A stretch of 64,000 nt of DNA from Pempheris klunzingeri (taxonomy: Eukaryota > Chordata > Actinopteri > Acropomatiformes > Pempheridae). The DNA lies in NCBI RefSeq assembly GCF_042242105.1, contig NC_092027.1:14795721-14859720 (forward strand), read 5' to 3'. The position numbers were made by a program, and so were the translations under genes. The notes below the pieces were generated by a model. The model worked only from the letters and a program-made list of their open reading frames with translations, did not search any database and was not told the DNA's origin. The stretch's first letter is position 1. Each line of letters begins with the position of its first letter. Below are positions 10,228-43,047 of this stretch, one piece after another.

Positions 10228-13200
10228 ATGAGTGACATTGAGGACGTGAACTATGAAGGACGGGTAAGTAGCTACATCGAGTGATATCAGATATCTGCCT
10301 TTCTTCCTTTTTCCTTCCGTGTGGCTGCCGATATGTAGGCGAACTCACCACTAACCAGCTAATGTCCCCGCTAAATGTTAGCCAACGCTAAATTACTAGT
10401 TTTAACGTCGATGTGAGCCTTCACTCATTGCTGGCTGTCGCTATCTGTGTTAGAGAGGCAGATAAATGTTGTGGTTTTGCCTCAAGCCAGCAATGTTCAC
10501 CTTTGGTTCCCGCTCTGCTAGCGAGACCGCTTCAACCACACTCCTTTTACGGTATCTAGCTTTAAAGACCACCGGTGCTAAACGTAGTATTTGCAAATTT
10601 TTCTATTTTTGCGTCAACCAGGTGAATTTACGGCACCTGTATTATTCGCTTACAAAGTCAATTTTGTGCTATCGATGTTCTTATATCGTCGTTTTGTGCT
10701 ACTGCTTCAGCCATTGTTGCACTATGGCAACCCGAGTATTTGTTTTTCCTGATCTAGCTCTTCATTATATTAGCTGTAATTTAAGACCTAAGCCTCTCTT
10801 CCTTCCCTGCTTTCATGCTCTTCTTAGCTAATTGAAACTTTGCTACAACATGTGCTCAGTTGTCAGTTTGTTAAACACACCTAGCTGAAACTATCGCAGT
10901 CTAATTCATCAGCCCTGCAATAAATCCAAACACCACGATGGCTGTGATGTTCACTTTCTGCTGAAGCTGGTTTAGAAATGTAGAGATTCAACTCGGTTTG
11001 GTCATTTTTTTTGTTTGTGGTGCCACTGAACTGTACTGTGTTATACTGTTGGGTGAATGTACTGTTTTGTCCACCCCATTCAATCAATGAGGGCAGGCTA
11101 AAACTGCAGAAACACGTGTCTGTTTATTGCAATACAGCTCAACACCACCGACAATTACATCCACCAAACTGATCATTCAGTTGAAGCCACCCCTCTTAAG
11201 ATGGCCTAAACGAAACCGAACATTATACTCTTCATGATTGTTTGTTTCAGGGCTGTTACATTGAGCTACATTAGTTTAAGCGAGGTGTACCTAATAAACT
11301 GGCAACTGAGTGTACATCTAAGCTCTTTACTTGTAACCTTGTAGCTTAAATTGTTGTAACTTTGCTCATTTACATAATTTCTGAAATATTAAAAATTTAA
11401 TGTAGCAACAATGTAATTGTACTGCATTCAGTGTTCCTTTTTCATTTCATTTAAAATATTCTCCTTTTCTTAAACCCATGATCTTAATTTTATTGAATGT
11501 TCTTTTTTCATTAAGGTTATTGATCGAGAAGGATTTGAAGAGTTTTATCCAAGAATGATGAAGAAAATTTTCAAGATAAAAGAAGGCTAATGAAAACATG
11601 TACAGAGCAGAACATAGAAGTGGAGAGGGAGGAAATGTGACGGAAGAATGGTGTCAGATAGACGCGCTTGCAGTGTAAAGGCTTAAAATGAAACTGGTTT
11701 CAGTATGGGTGAAGAGAGGAAAAACTGACCTGGAATCAGAAAATGAGAAAACTGAAAAAAGAAGAATGAAGAAGGATAGAAATCCTGAGAGAAGGGAGTA
11801 GCGTGTAAAGAATCTGGAAGAATGAATGTGTCCCTAGGTTAAGTAAATATACTGTTTGTGTCACAAATGTCTTTTCTTTACCATGCTCCCTTTATGTAAC
11901 ATGAAATTGCATGTTTTATTTTTTTCCCTTGATGGCCCAGGTGGACATGGAAAATAGACCTGTCATGTACATTTGATTTAAATGATTAACTACAGGCCAC
12001 TATTTAAACCAAAGATTTACTTTATTAAAGTTATTAGATTACTAACCCTTTCCTCCACAGTACATATGCTGTACATTTTAGACAGGTGTACTGTATGTGG
12101 CCAACATACTATACCACATCTCACTACTCTGTGCTTGATTGTTTTTCTGTATAAAGAAATAAATGTGTTTTGTCCATGAGAAGTTTTTAACACACTGCTG
12201 TGGCAATAGGGGTCACGCTCCCCATCTAAATCGGATCGTGGGAGTCCAGCTCGGGTGAAGTCGGAGAGCAGGTCCGGCTCCCCGAGCCCATCCCGGGCCT
12301 CCAAACGCTCCGAGTCCAGATCCCGCTCTCGGTCAAAATCTAGGTATGTTGTTGCCATTTTATAAAAGCCTTTGTGATATTTTGATCACTTAATATTACA
12401 GATTATCATTTATAATGTCCTCGGGTGTTGTGTGTCGTTAAATATAGTGACTCTTCTACTGCATCCGTGTTCAGGTCTCGTTCTAGGCGGCACTCAAACC
12501 GCCGCTATAGCCGTTCACGGTCTCGGTCCTATTCCCACCGGAGGAAGTCCCGCTCTCGGTCCTACAGCCCGGAATACCGCCGTAGGAGGAGCCAGAGCAC
12601 TTCCCCCATGTCGAACCGACGCCGTCACGCTGGCAGCAAGGTGAGGGTGAAGAGTTCAAAAGTTAGGGCAAAGCACAGTGGACTGTAGAAGGGGGATCAA
12701 AGGCCACTTTGTGTATGCACAGACACATTTATTCGGTTTTAGTCTTGTCATTTTTTAAATGTATTATTCCAATGTTTGGGTAGAGTGGCTTTTTGTACAT
12801 CACACCCCATAAGTAGTGAGAATGTGAAGACAAACTTGGATCGAGAGATGCAGCATTCACAATCATCAGGCTAATCCCCTCAAAACTATTCCATTTAATG
12901 CCTCATTATTTCAGCACTTTAGTCACAGTGGCTGTAACAAGCAAAATGACTAAAATGTGTTGAACATACTGTGTATAAAATGTTCTACATATGGCTTTGA
13001 GTTGGATTATTAAACATAACAAGGATTATATGATTAAAGTAATATTTAAAGAGCAAGTGAAATTCTCTCTTTTTATCTGTCTTTTTTCCCCACCATTGTG
13101 GTTAATGTTGTGGGAAACCACTTTGAAATGACAATTAATAACCCCTTGTTATTAACCTCCCCCCTCCTTTCATTTTATCAACAGAGCCATGACTTCCCAA

Positions 13201-15850
13201 AAGAAGCATGCAGTCATGGCGGTGATGCTGATGTTAGGGTATGTGGACCTCCTGACATATTACGGGCAACAACAGTGTAATGTTTGTGTGTTGGTCAAAG
13301 GCGCTGCTCCTAGTGTAGTCAGTACTGGACGGGATGGATGGATATAACCAGGTGGAAATCAAATCGAACCCGATACAGTCAGACAACCAAAATGCCATAT
13401 TACACCGATTTTGATATCTGAAACGTGTGTTGAATCACTTACTGAATTAAAGTACTTTTTGTAACGCAGTAGCCAGCTTAGTATTTAAATTACTGTATGT
13501 TGTATTGTATTAATATGTGGATTATTTGAGATGTGAATGTATGCAGTTTTCATGTATTTTAGTGATAATGTGCTGTATCTATTTTATTATATCAACTAGC
13601 AAAATATGAATGCATAAAATGTTTCGAATTGTATACTTTTTAAAGTTGCAATCAAGCTGCTAAGGAAAAAACTATATTTTACACTCGTTAAAGTTAAGTT
13701 AGAAATCAGGACAGGTAGTAACAAATAATCTCTGCTTTTCGTGCAGCACCATTTTCTACCACAGTTTATAAACTGTCACTAATGTTTATACTGCACTGCT
13801 TCTTTAAAGAGGTCCATGCTATGTAGGAATTAAGTGAGAGCTTCAAGGCAAACAAAATGGTTTTTGTTCGAAGTATAATTCTCCCAGGGGCATATATCTG
13901 TTTAAGGGGTTATTAAAGTTTACTGTTGGACTGGTACAACTGGGGACACTTGGAGGGAAAGCTTTTGATACCTTATTGCAAAAATGTACATAAATTCTCA
14001 TCTTCATAGTTGTAAATCAAAAAATAAGTTATACATCAACGAATCCAAGATATTTTCTTGGTTTAGTATTGTTTTCTTTGCCTGGCACATTAAACAATGC
14101 GAAATGCTACCAGGTGGACACAGAAGCATGATTTGCATATTAAGTCCGGTAGGTGGATTTTGCATGCAAATCATTAGACTGGTAGATGCAGTAAGCCACA
14201 TCATCAACTCTGACGCTTATTGTTGACCCTTCCAGGCTAACCCTGACCCCAGCACATGTCTGGGGGTGTTTGGCTTGAGCCTGTACACCACAGAGCGCGA
14301 CCTGAGGGAGGTGTTTTCGCGCTATGGTCCTCTGGCAGGGGTCAATGTGGTGTACGACCAGCGCACCGGTCGCTCTCGTGGCTTTGCCTTCGTTTACTTT
14401 GAGAGAATCGAGGATTCCAAAGAGGTATGTGGAATATTTGCAGTCTTATTTATTGGTCAGATAGCCATGGATCCTGTCTGGTCCCAGAGACTCATTTGTT
14501 TTCTGTCTTTTGATGTAGTTAATTGCATTAATCTGGTGTCCTCTGAAGTGGCACGGCTGTAGGTCCTGAGAAACAGGAGTAAACAGTATTGTCATAAAGT
14601 AATGTGAAGTGTTAAGTCTAATGACTACATTATTATTATTTTTTTATTAGCTTACTTCAAAATATTAACTGTCATTCTACATCCACATCCTTTTCCTTAC
14701 GTACAGCTTCAAAGGTCTTTCCCTTTTTAGGTGAAGCCTAGTCTGTTTTCCTCAGTTGTGATTACATGATTAGGCCACTAGGTGTCTGCCTTGCCACAAA
14801 TTCCACCACCCAGCGGCCATGCGGCCCATTGCGAGGGTTACAGTGTGTAATCTAGGTGGGCCTTTGTGAATGAAATAATCTTTTACAAAAGGTTTGCATT
14901 AGGCTGATAACATCTTTGCCTTACCCTGCCTTGTGTGTTTCTTAGGCAATGGAGCGAGCCAATGGCATGGAGCTGGACGGGAGGCGCATCAGAGTGGATT
15001 ATTCCATTACCAAACGCCCCCATACCCCCACACCAGGAATCTACATGGGCCGACCAACTCAGTAAGACCAGCGCTCATGTCAAGCCTTGCATATCAGTTT
15101 CCTGAGTCAGCTGTGTGGCATTGGATATTCATCACATGGTTGAAGTCCCCAACAAGCACAAATGTACATTTGAGCCATCAGGAGTGGTAAAAAACAAAAA
15201 AAAAAACTGGGATGGTGTAATGCTCTGATGTCAGAGGCCACTCATATCATCTTTCTTTCCTTTTTAAAGCATGTTTGTTTGTTTTTTAAGAAATTTATAT
15301 CAGTTTTGACAGAGTTGAGTGTTTCAAGAGATGCCTCGCCTGGAAGTCATGGCCTTGCTTTTCTTATTTCAACAGCAATGGAGGTGGTGGTGGCGGCGGC
15401 GGCGGTGGTGGTGGCGGTGGCGGCAGCAGGAGGGGGAGAGACTCGTACTATGACCGCGGCTATGACCGCTATGACAGATACGACGAGTATGACTACAGGT
15501 ATAGGTGAGTGGCAATTTGCAAGCACAAAGTAAATGTTACACTGCTGCGTGGGAGAACATGTATCACATCTTTTGTCTGCCTTTGCAGTCGCAGGCGCTC
15601 TCCATCGCCCTACTACAGTCGATACAGGTCTCGCTCGCGGTCTCGCTCCTACAGCCCACGTAAGTGTGAAGAGAAATACATGCGATGGAAAGTGTGCCCA
15701 ACTGCATCTCCAAAACGTGAAATCAGACAGCGTTTAGGACACATAATGAAACAGTTATTTGGACCTTGAAAGCAGACTGATTTCATTAGTGATTTATTCA
15801 TAACTGGACTAATATAAACTCCCTATTTTCTCTTCGCAGGGCGATACTGA
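10228..15850 (+). CDS. tra2a: Transformer-2 alpha splicing regulator
   Basis: Eight coding exons join in frame to 283 aa: 10228-10263, 12210-12343, 12475-12640, 14236-14424, 14946-15061, 15376-15504, 15589-15659 and 15840-15850. Order: N-terminal RS domain (residues about 13-112, with [15 protein letters not shown]-type runs), a single RRM (about 118-196) with RNP2 LGVFGL and RNP1 RGFAFVYF, the linker [13 protein letters not shown], a glycine run encoded by GGN repeats at about 15382-15425, and a C-terminal RS domain ending SYSPRRY. This matches human TRA2A (282 aa) nearly residue for residue in the RRM. The protein binds GAA-rich exonic enhancers and promotes exon inclusion in the nucleus. 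The first intron carries an in-frame-stop poison exon (11516-11837), the known way TRA2 genes limit their own level. ATG choice: short exon [12 protein letters not shown] matches the family and has A at -3. Confidence 0.97.
11285..11314 (+). repeat. Tail of a dispersed fish repeat (copy A)
   Basis: GTGTACCTAATAAACTGGCA followed by ACTGAGTGTA is a widespread repeat end in fish genomes. The same 30-base tail recurs with three changes at 22637-22666. The repeat body probably extends upstream to about 11110. Confidence 0.55.
11516..11837 (+). other. tra2a: tra2a poison exon (autoregulatory, NMD-triggering)
   Basis: Candidate 322-nt exon between coding exons 1 and 2, with acceptor CATTAAG|GTTATT and donor CCCTAG|GTTAAG. 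Read from the phase-0 end of exon 1 it encodes 24 codons ([15 protein letters not shown] and so on) and then TAA at 11588-11590, so inclusion truncates the protein. The exon is packed with about 29 GAA trinucleotides, the binding motif of Tra2 proteins themselves. TRA2A and TRA2B of mammals have ultraconserved poison exons at this position that Tra2 protein activates. The match in position, stop and motif content is seen here; autoregulation in this species is inference. Confidence 0.85.
13185..13238 (+). other. tra2a: Candidate 54-nt in-frame cassette exon of tra2a
   Basis: A strong polypyrimidine tract and acceptor (TTTATCAACAG|AGCC) and a donor (GTTAGG|GTATGT) flank exactly 54 nt lying between coding exons 3 and 4, which meet at phase 0. 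Inserted in frame it would add [18 protein letters not shown] just before the RRM without a stop. I know of no equivalent in human TRA2A. It may be a lineage-specific alternative exon or a chance pseudo-exon. Confidence 0.3.
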
Positions 15851-17640
15851 GCTGCTTCTCTTGACTTTCAGCTTCCCTCCAATAATTGATGGTGTGTGAT
15901 TCATCAAGGTGTTTCTGAGGGGAACATTTTGAATTAGCATGTCTATATCAACAGATCTCTTAAGTTTGAGATAGTTCTTGTTTACATGCAATAGATGTCT
16001 TAATTTTTAGACGTTTTGATGCTTCCGCGATGAGTGTGAGCAAAGAACTCAGCAACTCTTGGTTACTGCAGCTACACTGCGACTTGCATCCTTCCTTCCC
16101 TCTTCATTTTCTGCAGCAGTGATGCGTAATCTTTTCTGCCAAGCGATGCACTGGTTGCTGTCGGTCTTTGTAATGTTGGGGAACGAAAACTGGATCTTTT
16201 TTTGTAACTAATGGTGACACTTAATTTTACAACCTGTATTAAGTAAATGTTAGATCTCACTCTGTATGTACAGTAACAGACTAATGTCGACGTTAACAAG
16301 CACTAGCTGAGTTTACTGGTAAGTAGCAGGTAAAATTGGGCTGTAAAAAGAAGTGTTACCAGCAGCCAGTGGTTGGTTCTCTGCTCACATTTAGAGTCAC
16401 TGTTTTTTTTGGTTTTTTTCTTTAGTCAAGGGAGTCATCCTTTAGGTTTGTGCAGAGAGTTTTACTATCATGTATTGCATTTTTTTAAATGTTGTTTCTT
16501 TGTATGGAAATACAAATATATGAAAACTCCAAAGTTTGTAATGTGTTTTTCCTGACTTAATGTGCATGAAATTGAAATTGAGCTTTGGTCGTATAGGTGG
16601 GAGTTAATACGTTAAGTTGAGTGGGTGAGGTGGGAAAACAAGCTGGGGAAGAGTTTCACAGAACAAGACCAGCGCCAAGACGTTGTGCATGAACAGTTTA
16701 TGTTCACACAAATTTAAAGGAGTTGATCTGGAGCCAGTCTTTGAAACCACAATAGATCCTCCAAAAGTTGAATTTGCTCTCATTCAGGCTACAACAATGA
16801 AATGCATGCTAAGAAGGACTTTTACCAAGCTTTTATTGGGTCATTGCACAAGATTCAAAGTTCACATGTGAGAAAACGGGTTATAATTCAGAGCATTCTG
16901 TGACTTACATGGTTTGTTCAGAGACCTTTTTCAATATAGTCACAAAAACAACTAAGCTTTTGCTTTGTTCCAAATTCATTCCCATAGTGCCCATTGAGAT
17001 ACAGTAACTTTGCTTTAATGTCAATTATATATCTCATAAGTGAAATCACTACATTTCCATATTTAAAGCAAGCAAATATATGCTTTACATCACGAAAAAA
17101 AAGAAAAATCAAAGCCATGACTGTTCAATATAAGACAAGGATTGCAGTTACATTTTCCTGCATTACAAAACCTGATCAGTTTTTGTCCCAAAAAGGATTC
17201 TGGTTTGGATATTTGACAAAGTTCGGGCAAGTAGTCTTGAAACTGGGTGACTTATCATAAAAGTAAACCCAAAGAAATGTAGGGCTCATCATCTGTGGAC
17301 TTTAAACCCAATAATAAGGCACTTCACTCAAATGGGGTTAATTATCAGTGCTGACATGTCATGGGGCCCCTCGGAGTTATGCGTTCACTCACGCTGACTC
17401 AAAGATAACTTTTAAGGTTCCAAGGTAACCACAAGCTGGAATAATACAAGGGTCAAAGTATGAAGTCTTTCTCAATAAAGAACCAACACTCAAAGCCATA
17501 GTCAGATGTCTATTGCAGGCCTACACATCTCTGCTCATTTTTGCCACTTTTAAGTGACCTTCAGTCGCTGGTAGTCTCATTTACATATTTTATCGTGTGC
17601 ACGTTTGTGTAATAAAAAGAGAAAACTTGGAAAAAATATA
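15851..17640 (+). other. tra2a 3' UTR and flank
   Basis: Noncoding sequence after the tra2a stop, AT-rich. Possible polyadenylation signals are AATAAA at 17474-17479 and 17611-17616; a weaker AT-rich candidate with GT-rich downstream sequence lies near 16515. The transcript end is not determined. Confidence 0.4.
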
Positions 17641-20600
17641 TTCACAGTCAAGTGCAGACACTTAGAAGTTTTACGGGGTAAAAATAGGTGCAGGTGGTAG
17701 AAAATGCAGATAATTCCCTTGATGTTACGGTACACGTGAGGTCGAGTTGAGATAAGTGTAGTTCTTTGTCTGAGACTGCACTGAAATTAGTCAGTGACAC
17801 AGGTGTCATGGCAGGGGGTGTCTACCATTTACGCTGACCAGTAGGGGACAGAATGAGCAGACAAATTCATGTTATTGGGATTCCACGTAGCGACGTTTCA
17901 CCTATAGAAGTGGGGTTCAAATATCCATAAAGACAGACACACACGCCTTATTTTCTGGTTCAGGGAAAGGACAATGTCGAGAGTAATGTTAAGTATTTGC
18001 CTGGGGGCAGCAACTTCCCCCCCAACTTCATAAAAGCATGAAAGACGGAAGAAATCACAGTTGCACTCTGGGGCCGGACACATGCAGTGCACTTGGGTTC
18101 TATATAAAATATACTGCTTCCATCTTTTTTTTTCCCAGTTTTCCATCAACTCTTTAAGGTTTTCTAACAGAGAAACAATCACCTCCAAGGTCTACACCAG
18201 GTGCAACCTGTAGCTTTAACATTGCGTATTTGTGATAGAGAATAAAACTGGGAGGAAACACTCCTACAGGACCCTGTCTGAAGGTTAACAGGCAGCAGCA
18301 TGCTCATGTATTCTATATGGTTTGAACTGAGGATGACTTGTGTGTGCGGGGGGTGTTGAAGGTTTTAACTCCTCACTTCTTGAGTTCCTCACGTCTGAGC
18401 AGCAAACACGAGGCTCCACTTGGAACAACAAACACTAACAAGTGTTTGCTATTCCATCCGTACATGCTGATTATCCTGCTTATCAGTCAGACTTCCTCAT
18501 GGCACAGATGTCCGAAAATAAAACATCACCTGGCCCTTTCTATCATTTTACTGATGTTAAGTTCTTAATCCTAGTGAGTGGAGGATGAAAGATGAAAATC
18601 TTTCTTTGTAGATTAAATGCATTCATCTGTTCGTATCTTAAAGAAATTTAGCCAACAAAAGGTTCTTTTCCCTGCAAAAAGTGTGTTTTCATTGTTTTTT
18701 AACTGTGGACTAGTTTGTAGCGGCATAACAGAATACTTTATCATCAATTTAAAAACTGTTTGAAACTTGGGATCAATGTTTTACATGTGTAAATCTCAGA
18801 TTTGAATACAATCCACAGACAAAAAGGAAAGTTAATTACTCTGCTGTAACATTTGGAAAAGTTGCTGGTTCAACAAACCTGTTACATCCACATCACGTAA
18901 TCAGTATTTCTGAACTGAAATTAATTAACCAAATCATTAAGCTGATAGAGGATTACTTCCAACATTTTTTTGAACTCAAATCAATCTTCATATACAGGAA
19001 ATAACAGCTATATTTAAAGTATTTAAACCACAGAGAGAATAAATGCTCCATGCACTTTATTTTGCAATAAACATAATCTGTGTCTCCTTTTTTTCCCCCA
19101 AAAAAAACAAGATATTGAAGAAATGGATTGCTTTTGAGTTGTTTAAAGAGAAATTCTTCTCAGCAATTATCACAGTTTAACTAATCAATCAAGGTGCTGA
19201 GGCCAGTAAAACACCAGCAACCAGAGGGGAAGTATTCCTGTAAGAGAGACAAAGCTACATGCTAAAACAGGGCCAAACTGTGTGGCTGAAATGTCTGACA
19301 AAGCCTGCAAATATTCATGTGACTGTGCGTGAAAACACCCACTTTCATCAGCCTTTTTGTGCTGCATGAACATGTGGTGTTAATCTGATCAAATGCTCAA
19401 CAGCTATGGAAATGTACACATCTTTAAGATCACTTTAAATAGAGAAGTCAACAGATGTTTATTGCAACAACAACAACAACAACAAAAAAAGAGAAATTGT
19501 TGGAATAATGGGAGAATAAAAACAAAGGAGATTTTCTAGATAATTCTTTTACACACTGTGCAGCGTGGGAAAAAGCAGTGTGAACAAACTGAAATCACTT
19601 AACTTGAAATTAAACTAATAATTCTGTATAAAAATGGGGGGAGTTGTTGCCACCTGTGAGACAAAACGACAGTAAAACGGTGGCGATCCTTGGCTGCTAT
19701 TAATAGCGTTTTAAGTTCATCCCCCCCCCCCCCAAAACAATAGCCCCATTATTCCTTTAAAAAAATATCTTCACATTTAAATAATCACTTCAGGACCTGC
19801 TGATCCACATTGACTGAACTTTTTCATGCTAAATGTCCAAGAATGGACCTGAGCTGTGAGTGAAAACTCTCAAGTGGCGAGAAAACGAGAAAAACCACAG
19901 CTTCTTTCCAACTATTCTTCTTTTTTTTTAAATTACAATGATATCACCTTGATTATATTTGCCATTGAAATATTTCACCACGTCGCATTAACCCGTCGTT
20001 TACTGTTAAAGAACAAACAAAAGCTCCTTGGCATGTGTTTTAGAGGGGGCACAAACCGCCATTTTCTAATGAGATGAAGGGTGTCATCCCACAGGAGAGT
20101 CTGTGGAGAAAACACATCCATTTTTTTTTTTTTTTTGGGCTGATTTTTGGAGCCTGCGTGAAACCTCTTGGTGTAAACACAAAACATATGTGTGCACTAT
20201 TTAAAAAAAAAAAAAAAAAAAGCCTTGCATTGGCATCGATATGAAGATTGTTTCCACCGGTTAATGTTAACTGCAAGGCTGTGGATTCTCCTCAACATGG
20301 CGTTCACCACAGTGTTCCCTGACTCTGTCCGAAGCGGTCAGTCAGTGGATGTAATGGTTACAACTCAAGTGGAAAGAAAACATTGTTAAAGATTTGAATC
20401 GCCTGACAATAAATAAAAAAAAATAAAGCAATCTCACCGGCAAACAGAATCCCTTGATTCAGTGTAGCCTACAGGGGGTTTGGTAAAGGAGCCTTGCGCT
20501 TGGCGACGTAGACTATCTACATCTTGGAGTGAGGCCAGCAGCTCAAAGTTGGGCTATAAGCTGCGTTTTACTTAAACAATCCACCTCCCCTCCCCTCTCT

Positions 20601-20858
20601 CCTTCTCTCCCTCCCTCTCTTTCTCTCTAGAAATATCCCAGACTATGTTTAACCAGATCGATTATGTCAGTTCTTTTTCCTACACTGACATTAACCGCAG
20701 CAGCCTTCCCACATAGGATGCAGTCTAGTCTAGAAACTTTATGTCAGTTTTGCCCCTATGGAATTTGTCCATAGCGAGGGGTCCTGAGACTGGGGGCGGG
20801 GAGACTTTCTGTACATTCCTCAGCGATACATTCACTACTCCTCCTGCAGAGCCTGCAG

Positions 20859-20860
<2 letters not shown>
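17641..20860. other. Intergenic region tra2a-igf2bp3, left part
   Basis: No gene recognised on either strand. Contains homopolymer runs: C-run near 19721, T-run near 20121, A-run near 20202, and (CAA)n near 19464. Reading frames here are short and unlike any family I know. Confidence 0.4.
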
Positions 20861-20929
<69 letters not shown>

Positions 20930-20955
20930 ACACACACACACAGCAGCAGCAGCAG
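20861..20955. repeat. (AC)n microsatellite followed by (CAG)5
   Basis: About 40 AC dinucleotides, one interruption near 20929, then five CAG units. ORFs of repeated Thr/His or Cys/Val across it are artefacts of the repeat. Confidence 0.97.
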
Positions 20956-21641
20956 ACAGGGCTGCAGCCATGCATCAGTTCATTTAAACCGACAAAGTCA
21001 GCCGAGCACTCACATGACTGCTGCCTCTATACGTCCAGTGCACAGATGCGTGCACATCTCTAAAGGCACTAACCAGCAGGAAGGGCTCCCGCGTGTGCGT
21101 TTCGTTATTTCAGTCGCAGTAGAAATCATTAAAGCCAAATAAACTAGGTTATAAAAAATTGTCTGCGCCTAACTAGGCCAGCGGAAAGCGCTCAGGTTTA
21201 ATAAATCCCTTATATTGGTCCACACAGAAAGAATATATGGATCTAACCGCTGAGTGAGAAGTTGTTAAAGAAACTTTTCGGGAGTTGGGACTTGAAACAA
21301 ATATTAAGACGATTAAAAGTCAGCAGGAAGTGCACTAAAAGCGAATTTTAAACGCTCGCTTTTATTCTCTTTTCGTTTAACCTATTTATACGCGTGACCC
21401 ATAAATGTAAACACGGCCGAAACTTCCTGAAAAGTTGAGAAGAGTTATAAAAAGTGTCGTGGATTTGGCTGCCTGCTGGTGTTTCGTTACATCTTTATGG
21501 TTTGTGACAAAGCCCAGCAGAGGAAACACGGGCAGAAATGCATAATTGGCGCGCTGATTCATATAGAATAGCCGAGCCGAGGAGCCAATGAATGAGCGCG
21601 TTGAGGCCGAGCCAGCAGCAGTAGTACGGAGCGGGTCTGCT

Positions 21642-21680
21642 GCCCTCTGATTGGACGGCATCACCGACCAATCAGAGGGC
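21642..21680. promoter_or_regulatory. Palindromic pair of divergent CCAAT boxes
   Basis: Arms GCCCTCTGATTGG (21642-21654) and CCAATCAGAGGGC (21668-21680) form a perfect 13-bp inverted repeat with a 13-base spacer. Each arm carries a CCAAT/ATTGG core, the NF-Y site, in a locally GC-rich stretch. It may be a distal promoter or enhancer 2.7 kb upstream of igf2bp3. Confidence 0.4.
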
Positions 21681-22396
21681 TTCGTGTGTTTGTTCAGCAG
21701 CAGAGGAGTAAACCCACTGAGACAGTCATGGCCCCAGTCTGAGCCAGTGGCTGAAGGGCCCACTAAACCAACACTGCCTTTGTAACCTGCTTTACATGAG
21801 CGTGCACACCTAGGCCTATTCATTAGCAAACACTGCAGGGACACAGCACTATCATTTCAGCTCTAAGCAGGGCTCTTTGCACTGGCAGTGGAGGTTACAC
21901 CCACCTAAACTTTCCCAACACTCTTTTCCCCCCTGCTGAAACACAGTTTAAGCATTTTTCAAACCCAAAATCCAGCTGCTTAAGTGCTGAATGATGAATA
22001 TTATATGGAAGCTGTAATGAAAAACACACACTCACAGGAAAATGAAACTTAAGATGATACTTTTATGTAACTTTTCATAGTTTGCATTGTTACTTTCTGT
22101 GTCCAGTTCATAAGTAGTTCATTTACAACTCATTACTCATATAGGAAAACTCATAGAGCATAATTATAGTAATTAATGGATGCCCTTATGTACACAATCA
22201 AGAAAAACATTACACATTATACTGTTGTCATATCTCAAATAATGCTGTCACATGTGCTGTGTAGTTAGCACAGGTAAACACTGATGTACAGCCTGGACGT
22301 TCAGTCTGAAGATGCTGGGATTCAAGTTGAATTTGAATATTATTAATATGGAAAGTTTAGTGGGTTCACAGATTTAAAACGAATGCAGTCCTGTAC

Positions 22397-22596
22397 TAAA
22401 TTCTACCTTCGTGAAGGTTACAGTGTGATTTGTTTGGTGCTGATTCAACTGTATGGTCATTTATGAAACTCCTCACCCTATAACACAGTACAGCTCAGCA
22501 GCACGACCTCGAAAATGTCCATAATGTTAAATCAACACCCCCCTGAGCAGCTACAACACAATCTGAGGATCATAACCTTCATGAAGGTAGAATTTA
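22397..22596. repeat. Inverted 24-bp repeats, each nearly palindromic
   Basis: Arms 22397-22420 and 22573-22596 are inverted copies with one mismatch. Each contains ACCTTCRTGAAGGT, itself a palindrome. They sit within the repeat whose tail lies at 22637-22666. Confidence 0.6.
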
Positions 22597-22636
22597 CTGC
22601 ATGATTGTTGTATTGGACACATTATTTTTTAGAATT

Positions 22637-22666
22637 GTGTACCAAATAAACTGGCAGCTGAGTGTA
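22637..22666 (+). repeat. Tail of a dispersed fish repeat (copy B)
   Basis: GTGTACCAAATAAACTGGCA then GCTGAGTGTA is nearly the same 30-base end as at 11285-11314. The body of the element probably covers about 22340-22666. It runs directly into a GACA/GATA microsatellite, a frequent association with repeat tails. Confidence 0.55.
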
Positions 22667-22677
22667 GACAGACAGAC

Positions 22678-22754
<77 letters not shown>
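22665..22754. repeat. (GACA)n-(GATA)n microsatellite
   Basis: Four GACA units followed by about 18 TAGA/GATA units without interruption. Confidence 0.97.

Positions 22755-43047
<20,293 letters not shown>

Noticed and set aside
20725-21142. ORFs on both strands across the AC repeat (poly Thr-His or Cys-Val)
   Set aside because: They are translations of a microsatellite and have no support as genes.
21386-21844. 152-codon minus-strand ORF
   Set aside because: Low-complexity, no recognised domain, and it overlaps the CCAAT palindrome; probably chance in GC-rich DNA.
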